A DNA stretch of 64,000 bases. It comes from Ignavibacteriota bacterium (GTDB lineage: Bacteria > Bacteroidota > Ignavibacteria > Ignavibacteriales > Melioribacteraceae). The stretch spans positions 124,001 through 188,000 of the forward strand of contig PAAX01000026.1 in NCBI GenBank assembly GCA_002698995.1, written 5' to 3'. Positions 27,702 through 37,500 of this stretch are shown here, in pieces (within the stretch, counting starts at the first letter, position 1; every line of letters begins with the position of its first letter). The notes under the pieces are model-generated. The model ran no database searches and was not told the DNA's origin. It was given only the letters and a program-made list of their open reading frames with translations. Position numbers and translations under genes: made by a program.

Positions 27702-27732
27702 AAAAAAAAGTCCCATTTAATTATGGGACTTT
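27702..27732 (-). terminator. Rho-independent terminator of the manC-PGI/PMI operon
   Basis: A perfect 10-base-pair stem (27707-27716 with 27723-27732; AAAGTCCCAT and its complement) and a 6-base loop end in a run of T residues on the minus strand. It begins 15 bases after the stop of the PGI/PMI gene and separates it from the peptidase operon. Confidence 0.9.
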
Positions 27733-27746
27733 AATACAATTCCGTT

Positions 27747-28784
27747 TTAGTCAGTCAATACTTTTTTCAAGTAATGAATATTATCAATTTCGGAAGGATC
27801 TTTTTCTCTTTGAACAGCTAGATAATAACTGATCCAATCTGTTAAATAAACCAAATCAAATAATCTTGATTTATGATTACCAAGATCACTTTGCAGACTT
27901 ATAATTGTTCCACCTACTTTCTTGATAAGTTCACCGAAGACAGAAATTCTTTTAACTACTTGTGGATGATAATCTACTTCATTCAGTTGAATTACTTTGT
28001 ATTTATTATTCAACTCATTAAAAGTTTCCCAGCCGACTATTTCATTATGATTCATTTCAGGTAAAACATTGAAGAAAGCATGGACTTTACTATTCTCGTT
28101 TAACTGTCCTTTAAATCTGGCAGCTAGTGCATCTGTAAAATCAGAAACTCCGTAAATGATTGGAGTAAATCCAACTAATTCTTCACCAAGTTGAAATGCT
28201 CTGTTATTATTATCTGAATATTCAATCCCCTTTCCTTTTAGCAGTTCAATAATTTCATTAACATTTACTGATTGATCAGAAATTAACTTTAACTCCTGCA
28301 TAACTTTCAGCAATGCAAAAAAGCTTGAGTACAAAGCGTATCTTGGCTGAAATCCTTTTTTAAGATTTACAACTGTCAGATTATTCTTTTCAGCTAATTC
28401 AGAAATTTTTCCTCCGGTAGTTAAGCAGATTATTTGAGCTTTCATTTTGAGGGCATCATTCATTGCAGAGATTGTTTCTTCAGTATTTCCAGAGTATGAA
28501 GAGATAATTACTAAAGTATTTTCGTTAACAAATGAAGGGAGATTATAATTTCTATTTACTTGGTATGGTAATTTTAATTCCCCTCTTAAAAAATTTCTCA
28601 ATAAATCGCCGGCAATAGCAGAACCCCCTAAACCACTGACAACAACATTAGAAATTCTTCCAAGTTCTATTTTACCGGTATCAACATTAGTTTCCCAAGC
28701 TTCTTTAACCTGCTCAAACGAATTTACTAAAACATCAAATTGATTTTCCGGATCAAATTTTTCTACTAAACTTTTAATTAACAT
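27747..28784 (-). CDS. Bifunctional phosphoglucose/phosphomannose isomerase
   Basis: Sugar-phosphate isomerase of 345 residues with two SIS folds. Readable motifs are VSGLGGSAIAGDLLRNFL near 50-66, LVIISSYSGNTEETISAM (phosphate-binding SIS loop) and EMNHNEIVGWE, which carries the Glu/His pair found in the archaeal and bacterial PGI/PMI family. The enzyme interconverts glucose-6-P, fructose-6-P and mannose-6-P. It follows manC by 15 bases, so the pair converts fructose-6-P toward GDP-mannose, with a phosphomannomutase needed from elsewhere. A strong terminator follows. Confidence 0.92.
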   Translation of the reverse strand: MLIKSLVEKFDPENQFDVLVNSFEQVKEAWETNVDTGKIELGRISNVVVSGLGGSAIAGDLLRNFLRGELKLPYQVNRNYNLPSFVNENTLVIISSYSGNTEETISAMNDALKMKAQIICLTTGGKISELAEKNNLTVVNLKKGFQPRYALYSSFFALLKVMQELKLISDQSVNVNEIIELLKGKGIEYSDNNNRAFQLGEELVGFTPIIYGVSDFTDALAARFKGQLNENSKVHAFFNVLPEMNHNEIVGWETFNELNNKYKVIQLNEVDYHPQVVKRISVFGELIKKVGGTIISLQSDLGNHKSRLFDLVYLTDWISYYLAVQREKDPSEIDNIHYLKKVLTD

Positions 28785-28799
28785 TTTTAAATTATCTCC

Positions 28800-29867
28800 T
28801 TATACTAAATCTGTTTTATTTTTTTCATTCAAATAATCAACAATTTTTTTTACATCTTGAACTTTATCTCTTGAACAGACAAGCAGTGCATCATTAGTAT
28901 CAATTACAACAGTGTTTTCAATTCCAATTAAAGCAGTAAATTTATTTGGATTATAAACATAATTGTCATTAGATGAATCAATATATACATCACCAACAAG
29001 AGCATTATTATTTTCAGATTTTTCAGTTAATTCAAAAACAGTTTCCCAGCTTCCAACATCACTCCAGTTAAAATCACCCTGTACGCAATAAACCTTATCG
29101 GATTTTTCCATAATTCCATAATCGATTGAAATGTTATCTAATGTTGGATAAATTTCATCGAGTTTTTGATAAAATTCATAATCAATTTTTGATGTATCTA
29201 GTTTTTCAATCCCATTATAAATACCATTTAAATGCTGATTGATTTCATCCAGAATTACGTCAGCACGCCAAATAAACATACCGGAGTTCCACAAATAATC
29301 TCCCGAAGCCAAATATTCATTTGCTTTTTCCAAATTCGGTTTTTCAACAAACTTAATTACTTTGTGAATTCCTTCTTTGGTTTCATTCTTCTCGAAGTTT
29401 ATATAACCGTATCCGGTATCTGGTCTAGTTGGTTTAATGCCAAATGTTACCAAACCTTTTGAATCATAAGCAAATTCACATCCAAGATTTAATGCAGAAT
29501 GAAAATCTAATTTAGGATTTATTAAATGATCTGCCGGAAGTGTAACAAAAACAGCATCTTTAGATTTCTTTGAAATAACTGAAGCAGCCAAAGCAACACA
29601 TGGTGCAGTATTTCTACCAACCGGTTCAGCAATTACATTTTCTTTTGGTAGATTTGGGAGCTGTTCTTCAATTAGTGCTTTCTGAACTTTATTTGTAATT
29701 ATTAAAATATTCTTTTCGTCAACAAAACCTTTTAATCTCTCAACAGTATCTTGAATCATTGAATTCTGCCCAAAAATATTTAATAACTGTTTTGGAAGTT
29801 TCTTTCTGCTTCTGGGCCAAAATCTCGATCCAACTCCACCGGCCATAATTAAAACAAATTTTTCCAT
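28800..29867 (-). CDS. manC: Mannose-1-phosphate guanylyltransferase
   Basis: Makes GDP-mannose from GTP and mannose-1-P for glycan and lipopolysaccharide synthesis. The 355-residue protein has the nucleotidyl-transferase signature MAGGVGSRFWPRSRKKLPKQ (8-27), VTLPADHLI, KPTRPDTGYGYI, FVEKPN and a C-terminal left-handed helix region (TVVIDTNDALLV). It lacks the cupin isomerase domain of bifunctional ManC/AlgA; that isomerase activity comes from the next gene. A promoter candidate lies just upstream. Confidence 0.94.
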   Translation of the reverse strand: MEKFVLIMAGGVGSRFWPRSRKKLPKQLLNIFGQNSMIQDTVERLKGFVDEKNILIITNKVQKALIEEQLPNLPKENVIAEPVGRNTAPCVALAASVISKKSKDAVFVTLPADHLINPKLDFHSALNLGCEFAYDSKGLVTFGIKPTRPDTGYGYINFEKNETKEGIHKVIKFVEKPNLEKANEYLASGDYLWNSGMFIWRADVILDEINQHLNGIYNGIEKLDTSKIDYEFYQKLDEIYPTLDNISIDYGIMEKSDKVYCVQGDFNWSDVGSWETVFELTEKSENNNALVGDVYIDSSNDNYVYNPNKFTALIGIENTVVIDTNDALLVCSRDKVQDVKKIVDYLNEKNKTDLV

Positions 29868-30204
29868 TTTTACCTCAGTTTTTAGTGCAGCAAAATTACA
29901 ATTATTAATTTTTATATGAAACGGAATTGATAAAATTAGATGAATTAAAGCCTTTTAAGAAATTCATCTAACATTAATTCTTATTAGACAAAATTTCCGA
30001 AGATTTGCCATATTTGCTGATTATCATGCCATATATACATATTTGCGCTTATTTGTCATTATCTGCGTCTATATGGCGTATTTCTAAATATTAACATTAA
30101 TTTGCCATAACTTATTTATTTACAATAGGTTAAAGAAATAAAATATGAATTGGCACACAATTTTATAATTATTCAGCAATTACAAAACATAGGAGAACAA
30201 AAAA
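29868..30204. other. Divergent intergenic region manC / hsp20 with short repeats
   Basis: No gene is seen in this 337-base gap. The left end carries the manC promoter candidate. From 30004 to 30110 there is a cluster of TTTGC-like words (30004, 30013, 30042, then TTTGT 30052 and TCTGC 30062) and of GCCATA or its complement (TTTGCCATAT 30004-30013, ATGCCATAT 30026-30034, ATATGGC 30071-30077, TTTGCCATAA 30101-30110). This could be a regulator-binding array for the three heat-shock genes. No CIRCE element is present. Confidence 0.5.
29891..29921 (-). promoter_or_regulatory. Candidate manC promoter (TTTC-N19-TAATTTTG)
   Basis: On the minus strand TTTC (29921-29918), a 19-base spacer and TAATTTTG (29898-29891) fit the TTTG-N19-TAnnTTTG pattern with one mismatch. 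The -7 box lies 24 bases before the manC ATG. Confidence 0.35.
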
Positions 30205-30615
30205 ATGACATGTGTAACATTTAGACCAAACAGTTTAGATCAATTAACAAATGAATTGTTTAGAAGAATAAATGAAGATTCAAAAACCGCTGTACGTTCA
30301 ACAAAAACGGACATTTACAAAAATGATAAAAGTCTGGTTTTTGAAATGGAATTACCTGGTTATTCTAAAACTGAAATCAATGTTTCATCGAAAGAGGATA
30401 AATTAACCATCACAGCAGAAAAGAAAAATGATGAGAAAAATGAAGTCAAGTACATTAGAAAAGAAAGACTTGAAGGAAAAATTGAAAGATCATTTATAAT
30501 TCCTGAAGAATATGATTTATCAAAAACATCGGCAAAATTTGAGAATGGATTACTTACCATTACAATTGAAGAATATGTTAAACAAGAAAGAGAAATAGAA
30601 ATCTCAGTAAAATAA
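30205..30615 (+). CDS. Small heat shock protein, Hsp20 family (first of three)
   Basis: ATP-independent holdase that keeps unfolding proteins soluble. The 136-residue protein has the alpha-crystallin domain (about 30-125) with IYKNDKSLVFEMELPGYSK, KLTITAEK and the A-x-x-x-n-G-x-L type signature KFENGLLTITI, then the C-terminal I-x-I anchor IEI. Its N-terminal arm is short. AGGAGA lies ten bases before the ATG. It starts a three-gene operon of diverged Hsp20 paralogs behind the repeat-bearing leader. Confidence 0.92.
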   Translation: MTCVTFRPNSLDQLTNELFRRINEDSKTAVRSTKTDIYKNDKSLVFEMELPGYSKTEINVSSKEDKLTITAEKKNDEKNEVKYIRKERLEGKIERSFIIPEEYDLSKTSAKFENGLLTITIEEYVKQEREIEISVK

Positions 30616-30626
30616 GGAGATTCGTT

Positions 30627-31019
30627 ATGTCTGCATCAAAAGATATAGTAAAAATGAATAAAACTGAAAACTGGGAATCTGAGTTTAAATTGAATGAATC
30701 AATTGCACCCGAAGTAAATATTTATGAAACCGAAAATGATTTCTTCGTAATTGCATTTGTTCCCGGTGTAAAAAGAGATCTGATTAAGGTTAGAATTCAA
30801 AACGATAAATTGGTTATAAAAGCAAAATTGAATACTGATGAAAATTCAGAAGTAGAATTTATTCATAAAGAAAGAGAGATTGGAAACTATTACAGAGAGT
30901 TGAGATTAAACGAGTCTGTAAATCAAGAAAAAATAGAAGCGGTTTATTCTGAAGGAATTTTGACTGTTAAACTGGCAAAATCCGAAAATTCTAAACCACG
31001 TAACATAGAAATTGAATAA
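30627..31019 (+). CDS. Small heat shock protein, Hsp20 family (second of three)
   Basis: A 130-residue Hsp20 with the alpha-crystallin domain at about 25-120: PEVNIYETENDFFVIAFVPGV, KLVIKAKL and YSEGILTVKLAK, ending in NIEIE, a short I-x-I tail. It differs clearly from its two neighbours and has no long N-terminal arm, so it may form mixed oligomers with them. AAGGAG sits just before the ATG and overlaps the region of the first gene's stop; the gap is only 11 bases. Confidence 0.9.
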   Translation: MSASKDIVKMNKTENWESEFKLNESIAPEVNIYETENDFFVIAFVPGVKRDLIKVRIQNDKLVIKAKLNTDENSEVEFIHKEREIGNYYRELRLNESVNQEKIEAVYSEGILTVKLAKSENSKPRNIEIE

Positions 31020-31040
31020 CAAAAAAAACGGAGGTGTAAC

Positions 31041-31499
31041 ATGACATTAGTAAAATGGAACCCGGCTAGAGAATTAATGAGTATTGAAAAGGAATTCAAC
31101 AAAATCTTTAATTCATTTTCAAACAGATATGGTTTTGCAAAAGAAAATGAAGATGAAATGGAAAATGCAGTTTGGTCTCCTTTGACTGATATTTCCGAGG
31201 ATAATGATAATTATTATTTGCATCTTGATATACCTGGTGTAGAAAAAGGTGATGTAAAGATTTCTTACTCTAACGGAAATCTAATAATTAAAGGGGAAAG
31301 AAAAGAAGAAAAGGAAACTAAGAAATCAGAATATCACAGAATTGAAAGATCATTCGGAAAATTTTACAGATCATTTACTTTACCAGAAAAAGTAAAAGAA
31401 GATAAGATTGAAGCTAAGTTCAAAGATGGTTCGCTCTCAATTGTAATTCCTAAAGCTGATGAAGTAAAACCAAGAGAAATAGAAGTTAAGATAAGCTAA
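31041..31499 (+). CDS. Small heat shock protein, Hsp20 family (third of three)
   Basis: The most canonical of the three at 152 residues: an N-terminal arm with MTLVKWNPARELMSIEKEFN, then the alpha-crystallin domain (about 45-145) with YYLHLDIPGVEKGDVKISY, LIIKGERKEEKE, YGSF-like SFGKFYRSFTLP and KFKDGSLSIVIPK, and the tail IEV. A strong GGAGGTG precedes the ATG. A rho-independent terminator follows at once, ending the operon. Confidence 0.95.
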   Translation: MTLVKWNPARELMSIEKEFNKIFNSFSNRYGFAKENEDEMENAVWSPLTDISEDNDNYYLHLDIPGVEKGDVKISYSNGNLIIKGERKEEKETKKSEYHRIERSFGKFYRSFTLPEKVKEDKIEAKFKDGSLSIVIPKADEVKPREIEVKIS

Positions 31500-31500
31500 A

Positions 31501-31532
31501 AAAAAACTCCCCTTGATTGGGGAGTTTTTTTT
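31501..31532. terminator. Bidirectional rho-independent terminator
   Basis: A 12-base-pair stem (31501-31512 with 31519-31530; the core is CTCCCC/GGGGAG) with a 6-base loop has T runs on both strands. It sits between the convergent ends of the third hsp20 gene and pntB and serves both. Confidence 0.93.
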
Positions 31533-31549
31533 ATGCAGTGCTAATTAAT

Positions 31550-32932
31550 TTATAACTGCTTAATTTCATTAACCAATTTTGTTACTGCATCTTTAGAATC
31601 TCCGAAATACATCAATGTATTATCAAGGTAGAATAATTCATTATCAATTCCGGCATAACCAACATTCATAGAACGTTTATTAACAATAACTGTTTTTGCA
31701 TAATCTACATTAAGAATAGGCATCCCGAAAATTGGAGATGATTTATCGTGACGGGCAGCAGGATTAACAACGTCATTCGCACCAATTACCAAAACAATAT
31801 CAGTATTTGGGAAATCATCATTAATATCTTCTAAAGCATAAAGTTTATCATACGAAACTTGAGCTTCAGCTAATAACACGTTCATATGTCCAGGCATTCT
31901 ACCTGCAACGGGATGGATTGCAAATCTAACATTAATTCCTTTTGATTCTAAAAGATTTGCCAAATCACGGATTGCATGCTGAGCTTGAGCAACAGCCATT
32001 CCATAACCCGGAACTATTATAACATTACTTGCAGAATCGAATAGCATTGCTAATTCTTCCGAATCAATAGATTTATGTGATTTTTGAACTCCGTCTGCGG
32101 CAGCCGGACCAGCAGAACCGGCAGATTCCCATCCGCCAAGAACTACATTCATTAATGATCTATTCATTCCTTTACACATAATAATTGTTAAAATTATTCC
32201 TGATGCACCAACAAGAGCACCGGCAATAATCAGCATATTATTATTTATAACAAATCCTGTCATTGATGCTGCAATTCCCGAGTAAGAATTTAGCAATGAA
32301 ATGGCGACCGGCATATCTGCACCACCGATTGGAAGAACCAATAAAATACCAAGTAAAAGAGATACAGCTACAACACCAAGCAACAGTTGCGATTGAGCCG
32401 GATCGATTGCAATCATAACACCGGCAGCAAGAACAGCTAAAAACAAAATAACATTAATGGGATTTTGTAAAGGATACTTTACTACTTTTCCGGTTACAAT
32501 TCCTTGAAGTTTACCAAAGGCAATTAAAGAACCGGTAAATGTAACTGCTCCTATAAGCACAGACAAAACTATTGTTATTATAATATTTAATTCAAAGTTT
32601 GGAGTCTCAACCTTATAATATTCACCAAGAGCGACCAAAGCTGACGCACCGCCGCCGAATCCATTTAATAAGCCAACCATTTGAGGCATTCCGGTCATTT
32701 CCACTTTCAAAGCCATAACAGAACCAATCAATGAGCCGGCAATTAATCCAATAATAATCCATTCATAAGTTATAATCATATGATCGAACAAAGTAATAAC
32801 AACAGCCAGAAACATTCCTAAAGATGAAAGGAAATTCCCTTGTCTTGCAGTCTTAGGCGAACCTAGTTTTTTAATACCAAAAATAAAAAGTATAGATGCA
32901 ACTAAATAAATAATATATGATACAATTAACAT
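31550..32932 (-). CDS. pntB: NAD(P) transhydrogenase subunit beta
   Basis: Membrane subunit of the proton-translocating transhydrogenase, which moves hydride between NADH and NADP using the proton gradient. The 460 residues have about nine membrane helices in the first ~270 residues and the NADP-binding dIII domain (about 285-460) with VIIVPGYGMAVAQAQHA, RFAIHPVAGRMPGHMNVLLAEA and VLVIGANDVVNPAAR, all diagnostic. It lies 10 bases after the small alpha-2 subunit gene, in the order pntAA-pntAB-pntB. It is a likely source of NADPH for biosynthesis. Confidence 0.97.
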   Translation of the reverse strand: MLIVSYIIYLVASILFIFGIKKLGSPKTARQGNFLSSLGMFLAVVITLFDHMIITYEWIIIGLIAGSLIGSVMALKVEMTGMPQMVGLLNGFGGGASALVALGEYYKVETPNFELNIIITIVLSVLIGAVTFTGSLIAFGKLQGIVTGKVVKYPLQNPINVILFLAVLAAGVMIAIDPAQSQLLLGVVAVSLLLGILLVLPIGGADMPVAISLLNSYSGIAASMTGFVINNNMLIIAGALVGASGIILTIIMCKGMNRSLMNVVLGGWESAGSAGPAAADGVQKSHKSIDSEELAMLFDSASNVIIVPGYGMAVAQAQHAIRDLANLLESKGINVRFAIHPVAGRMPGHMNVLLAEAQVSYDKLYALEDINDDFPNTDIVLVIGANDVVNPAARHDKSSPIFGMPILNVDYAKTVIVNKRSMNVGYAGIDNELFYLDNTLMYFGDSKDAVTKLVNEIKQL

Positions 32933-32942
32933 TTGTTATCTC

Positions 32943-33227
32943 TCATTTCTTTTTGAACATTTTGAGCATTCTATCAGTAACCAAATATCCGCCGACGACG
33001 TTAATTGTGGCAAATATTAAAGCTACAAGACCAAGTATAGTACTTAACATATTTTGTCCTTCACCGGCAACAATTAATGCTCCAACAATTGTAATTCCGG
33101 AAATGGCATTTGAACCAGACATTAAAGGTGTATGTAATGTTGGAGGGACTTTTGTAATAAGCTCAAATCCAACAAAAATTGCGAGGACAAAGACATAAAT
33201 CTGCATTATTAAACCAAGTAAATCCAT
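32943..33227 (-). CDS. pntAB: NAD(P) transhydrogenase subunit alpha part 2 (membrane)
   Basis: A 94-residue membrane protein equivalent to the C-terminal helices of E. coli PntA, encoded separately as in Rhodospirillum. Three or four hydrophobic helices are visible, with PPTLHTPLMSGSNAISGI, the strongly conserved signature of this subunit, and GGYLVTDRMLKMFKKK at the end. It is between pntAA and pntB on one transcript. Confidence 0.95.
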   Translation of the reverse strand: MDLLGLIMQIYVFVLAIFVGFELITKVPPTLHTPLMSGSNAISGITIVGALIVAGEGQNMLSTILGLVALIFATINVVGGYLVTDRMLKMFKKK

Positions 33228-33268
33228 TATACATCCTTAATTATTAATTCATAATTTTTAATTAAAAA

Positions 33269-34411
33269 TTAGAGAAGTGATTTCGTTCTTTCTTGAACTA
33301 CTTCACCATTATGTGTAATTACCGAACCTTTTACTATTTCATCGTCAAAATTAAGTTCTACTTTTCCTTCTTTGCTAATGTGTTCTAATAAAGCTAAAAT
33401 GTTTTTTGCATAAACATCGCTGGAATGAGTAGGAACTAAACTTGGCAAATTAGGTTCGCCAATAATAGTAACTCCATATTTTTTAACTACCTTTCCTTTT
33501 TCACTAACTTCGCAATTACCTCCAAATTCAACTGCCATATCTAAAACAACAGAACCGGGACGCATATTCTTAACCATTTCTTCAGTAACTAAAACCGGTG
33601 CTTTTCTGCCGGGAACTAATGCAGTTGTAATTACAATATCGGCGTTTGTAACATGTTTAAAAATCAAGTCTTTTTGTTTTTGCAGAAATTCTGCTGAAGC
33701 TTCTTTAGCATAACCACCTGCATCCTGCATATCTTCTGCTCCAGCTACTTCAATAAATTTACCGCCTAATGACTGAACTTCTTCTTTAACGGCAGAACGA
33801 ATATCGGATACTTCAACAACAGCACCTAATCTTTTAGCAGTACCAAGTGCTTGAAGTCCGGCAACACCTGCTCCCATTATTACAACTTTAGCAGGAGAAA
33901 TGGTGCCGGCAGCAGTCATCATTAACGGGAATATTTTGCCTAAAGCATTTGCACACATAATTACTGATTTATAACCGGCAATATTTGCCTGAGAACTTAA
34001 TGCATCCATCTTTTGAGCTAATGTTGTTCTTGGAATTGCATCCATTGAAATTACATTAATCCTTTTTAATGCACATTCTTTAGCTAATTCGGGATAGTTT
34101 AAAGGGTATAAAAAGGTAATTAAAAGAGTTCCCTCTTTTATTAAATCTAACTCATTTTTACCTTCTGTAGGATGATCTAAAGGTCTTTGAACCTTTGTAA
34201 TAATATCTGCTGATTGATATAAATCATTCACGTTATCGTATAACTTTGCACCGGCTTTTTCGTAGTGCTCGTCGGTATATCCAGCCCCTTCACCAGCTCC
34301 TTTTTCAACATGTATTTGAAAATTTTTCTTTATCAATTTTGAAGCTACGTCTGGGGTAATACTCACTCTATTTTCGCCGGGTAGGATTTCCTTAGGAACA
34401 GCTATAACCAA
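33269..34411 (-). CDS. pntAA: NAD(P) transhydrogenase subunit alpha part 1 (soluble)
   Basis: NAD(H)-binding dI component of the split transhydrogenase, 380 residues. Motifs include VPKEILPGENRVSITPDVA, the RQD-loop region (SSQANIAGYKSV), VVIMGAGVAGLQALGTAKRLGAVVEVSD and LPSLVPTHSSDVYAKN. The start is TTG at 34411, supported by AGGAG eight bases upstream. It resembles alanine dehydrogenase but its C-terminus and neighbours identify it as PntAA. A TTGACA at 34477-34472 (minus) could be a -35 box, but the matching -10 is poor. Confidence 0.96.
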   Translation of the reverse strand: MVIAVPKEILPGENRVSITPDVASKLIKKNFQIHVEKGAGEGAGYTDEHYEKAGAKLYDNVNDLYQSADIITKVQRPLDHPTEGKNELDLIKEGTLLITFLYPLNYPELAKECALKRINVISMDAIPRTTLAQKMDALSSQANIAGYKSVIMCANALGKIFPLMMTAAGTISPAKVVIMGAGVAGLQALGTAKRLGAVVEVSDIRSAVKEEVQSLGGKFIEVAGAEDMQDAGGYAKEASAEFLQKQKDLIFKHVTNADIVITTALVPGRKAPVLVTEEMVKNMRPGSVVLDMAVEFGGNCEVSEKGKVVKKYGVTIIGEPNLPSLVPTHSSDVYAKNILALLEHISKEGKVELNFDDEIVKGSVITHNGEVVQERTKSLL

Positions 34412-34529
34412 AGATTAATCTCCTATGCTATTATTAGTAATAATATTAACTTAACAAAAATTGCTCAACTGTGTCAAATTATTTCGATTAATCAGAATTT
34501 TTAATTCAACTTTTCAGTTTGAACAAAAC

Positions 34530-37500
34530 TTATTCTTTCTTTTTCTTTTTTACAGTTTTTTTCTTTGTAACAGTATTTTTCGAATTATTCTTTTTAGTTA
34601 CCTTTTTGTTTTTAATTATAATACTCTCTTCATTTTTTATAGTATCTATTTCAACTTTACTGCTATTAATCTCTTCAATCCTTTTATCAATTAAATCAAA
34701 CAGTTTTTCAAGTTTGTAGTCAGAGTTTCTTGATAGTTCTATAAAATCACAATAGATTTTCGTTAATTCTATAATTTCAGTCTCTACAGTTTCTTTGTTC
34801 AAATCGATGTACTGCATAAAATGGATTGTATATAACCAATCGACTAATTCTTCTAAATTTTCTTTACTAAAATAATTAATTCCTTTGTACTCATTAACCC
34901 CAATGTACTTTTGAACAAGCGGATCTTTTATTATGGTTAAAAGATGATTGTAAATTTTCTTCCTATTTAGTTCTGTAAACAACAAATGATTGGAATCAAA
35001 ATTTTCCAGAAGAATTCTTAGAAGCATCAATTCGATGGCTACACCATAATCTCCTCTTCCGTATTTCCTTAGTAGTTTTTCAATTTTCTTTGAAATGTAG
35101 AGTTTATTGAAAATTTCAGATTTTACATTTTGACCTAAATAATCATTTGTTAAGACTAGGATGTAATAAATGTTAAGAAGAAGTGAGTTTTCTTTGTAAT
35201 TTTTTAAGGGACTTAAAATAAAGTAATTATCCGGAAGCGGTTTTCTGCTTTCAATAAAATCATCCCGTTTATCATTTAGAAAATTATTTACACTATTTAC
35301 TTTTTTAAGAAATGAATCATATTTCTGCTCAGTTTCCAATATAGATTTGCTGACTTTGAAATGATGTTTTAATGAATTTAAATAAACACCGGATTTGTTA
35401 TTAGCAAATTCAATAATGGGTTCAATTTTTTCTTTCGTTAAAATTTCACTTATGCTGTTTTCCTTAAACAGATTTAAGAATGCTTCATGAACTTCATAGA
35501 AAATCTTATCTTTAATTAATTCATCAATACTTGGAACGCCATTTCCATTGAGCTCATTCTTTATATTATAAAAAGTACCGTCTGAATCATAAACCTCTTT
35601 AAAGTTCCAATAAATCTTATATTTAAATGCGTCTAATCCAATGTAAAATCCATTTTCATGAAGTTCTTTTCCGGAATAAATGAATTCCAGGCTGCTAATA
35701 TGTTCCTTCATTATGTAATAGAAATTATCTTCATATTTAATTTCAAATGCTTCTGCTAAGGAAAGGACTCTTAATTTTTTTTCTTCATTTTCTTTAGAGA
35801 CTAATTTTGGAGCTGATAATTTAATTCTCCCTTCAGCATATTGAAATTTATTATTAAAAAATACTATTGCCTTTTCATGACCAATGCTGTTTACAAAAGA
35901 GAATACATCTTCATTTAGATTTCCATAATTATCTATAAAATCAAAGAACCAGAAATTTTGAACTTCACTGAACAAGTATCTTTTTTTTGCTATCGGGAAA
36001 ATTTCTCTTTGATGTCTTTCAATAAGCCATTTATTAGGAAATTCATTATAGTAAGCTCTTTGATATTCCATTCCATATTTTTCTGTATATCCTTCAATTT
36101 GCCCATGAGCAAACATCGGTAATCCGGGTAAGGTAAGCATCATAACACAAACGCCGAAATATTTATCATCTGTACCGAACTGTTTAATAGCGGTTTCTTC
36201 ATCCGGATTACTCATGAAGTTCACATATCTTTTTAGAATTTCCGGTTCAAATTCCAATGTGTTTGTAATTAAATCGCGATACTTTTCATTTTCTTCTTTC
36301 ATCATCATATGCATAAAAGCAGAATTGTAAACTCTATGCATACCGAGAGAACGCACGAAATAACCTTCCATTAACCAAAAAGCTTCCGCCAACAATAATG
36401 TTTCCGGCATTTCATTATTAATTCTGTCAACAACTTCTCTCCAAAATTCAACTGGAAAAAGCGAATCAAATTCATCTTTTGTTAAAGCATGATCGGCACG
36501 CGAAGGTATGTCTCCCCCTTTACCAGGCTGAGGAAACCAAAGTCTGGAAAAATGTCTTTTTGTTAAAGTCATTGCGGCATCAAAGCGTATAATTGAGAAT
36601 CTTCTTGCAACATTAAAAATCATTTGAATTACTGCTTCTCTAACATCAGCTTTAAGCATATTTAATTGTGCAGTATCATTCCAGGGCATGTTGGTTCCGT
36701 CGTTGCCATGATAAATATATTTAATGCTGCCGGTTTTTTTATCAATTCTTTGAAATACAACAGCTGCATCTGAATGACTCCAATAACCATCTTCAATTCT
36801 AATTTCAAAATTCGGATCATCCGATAAATTTGCACCAGTAAATTTATAATTTGGAAATGGAGGGAAATCAGATTGAATAAAATAATCAGGATGTTCAATC
36901 ATCCATTTTGAAAAAATTCCGGTATGATTTGGTACCATATCACTTGCAAGTCTAATTCCTCTTGCTTTAGCTCTTCTATTTAAATCTTGATAAGCTTCTT
37001 CTCCACCCAAATCATATGCAACTTGATAATCATATAAAGAATAGGCAGATGCAACTGCATCAATATTTCCCATCATGTGCTTAATCTTTTTAGATGCATT
37101 GCTTCTTTCCCAAAGCCCAATCAGCCACAATCCATTGATATTATAACTTGCTAATCTATCTAGTTCTTCATCAGGAATTTGATCAAGTCTTTTAATTTCC
37201 TTGCCATATTGTTTTGAAAGCTGATCAAGCCACACATAAGAATTTTTTGCAATTAGAACTACATTCGGCATCCAATTAACATCGGGAGTAAACTGCTCAG
37301 GTTCATCATAATCATGCAAAGCATCTTCTGCATATCTATATGCTGATTTGCCCAAAACTAAAATATCAGAAAGATCTACTTTCCCTTTATAAACCGGGGC
37401 AACTGAAGGTACATCTCCTCCACCGCCTCCGAATGATTCATAAACATAATCCTCTTTAGCTAAATCATAACTTGTTAAGATTCTTTTAGTAAATTTTTCC

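Noticed and set aside
30151-30166. Sigma-54 like TGGCAC box before the Hsp20 operon
   Set aside because: The -24 part (TGGCAC) is present but the -12 TTGC is not at the required spacing, and no activator gene is near.
32917-33198. Plus-strand frame opposite pntAB and the start of pntB
   Set aside because: It is antisense to a clear transhydrogenase operon; hydrophobic composition only mirrors membrane segments.
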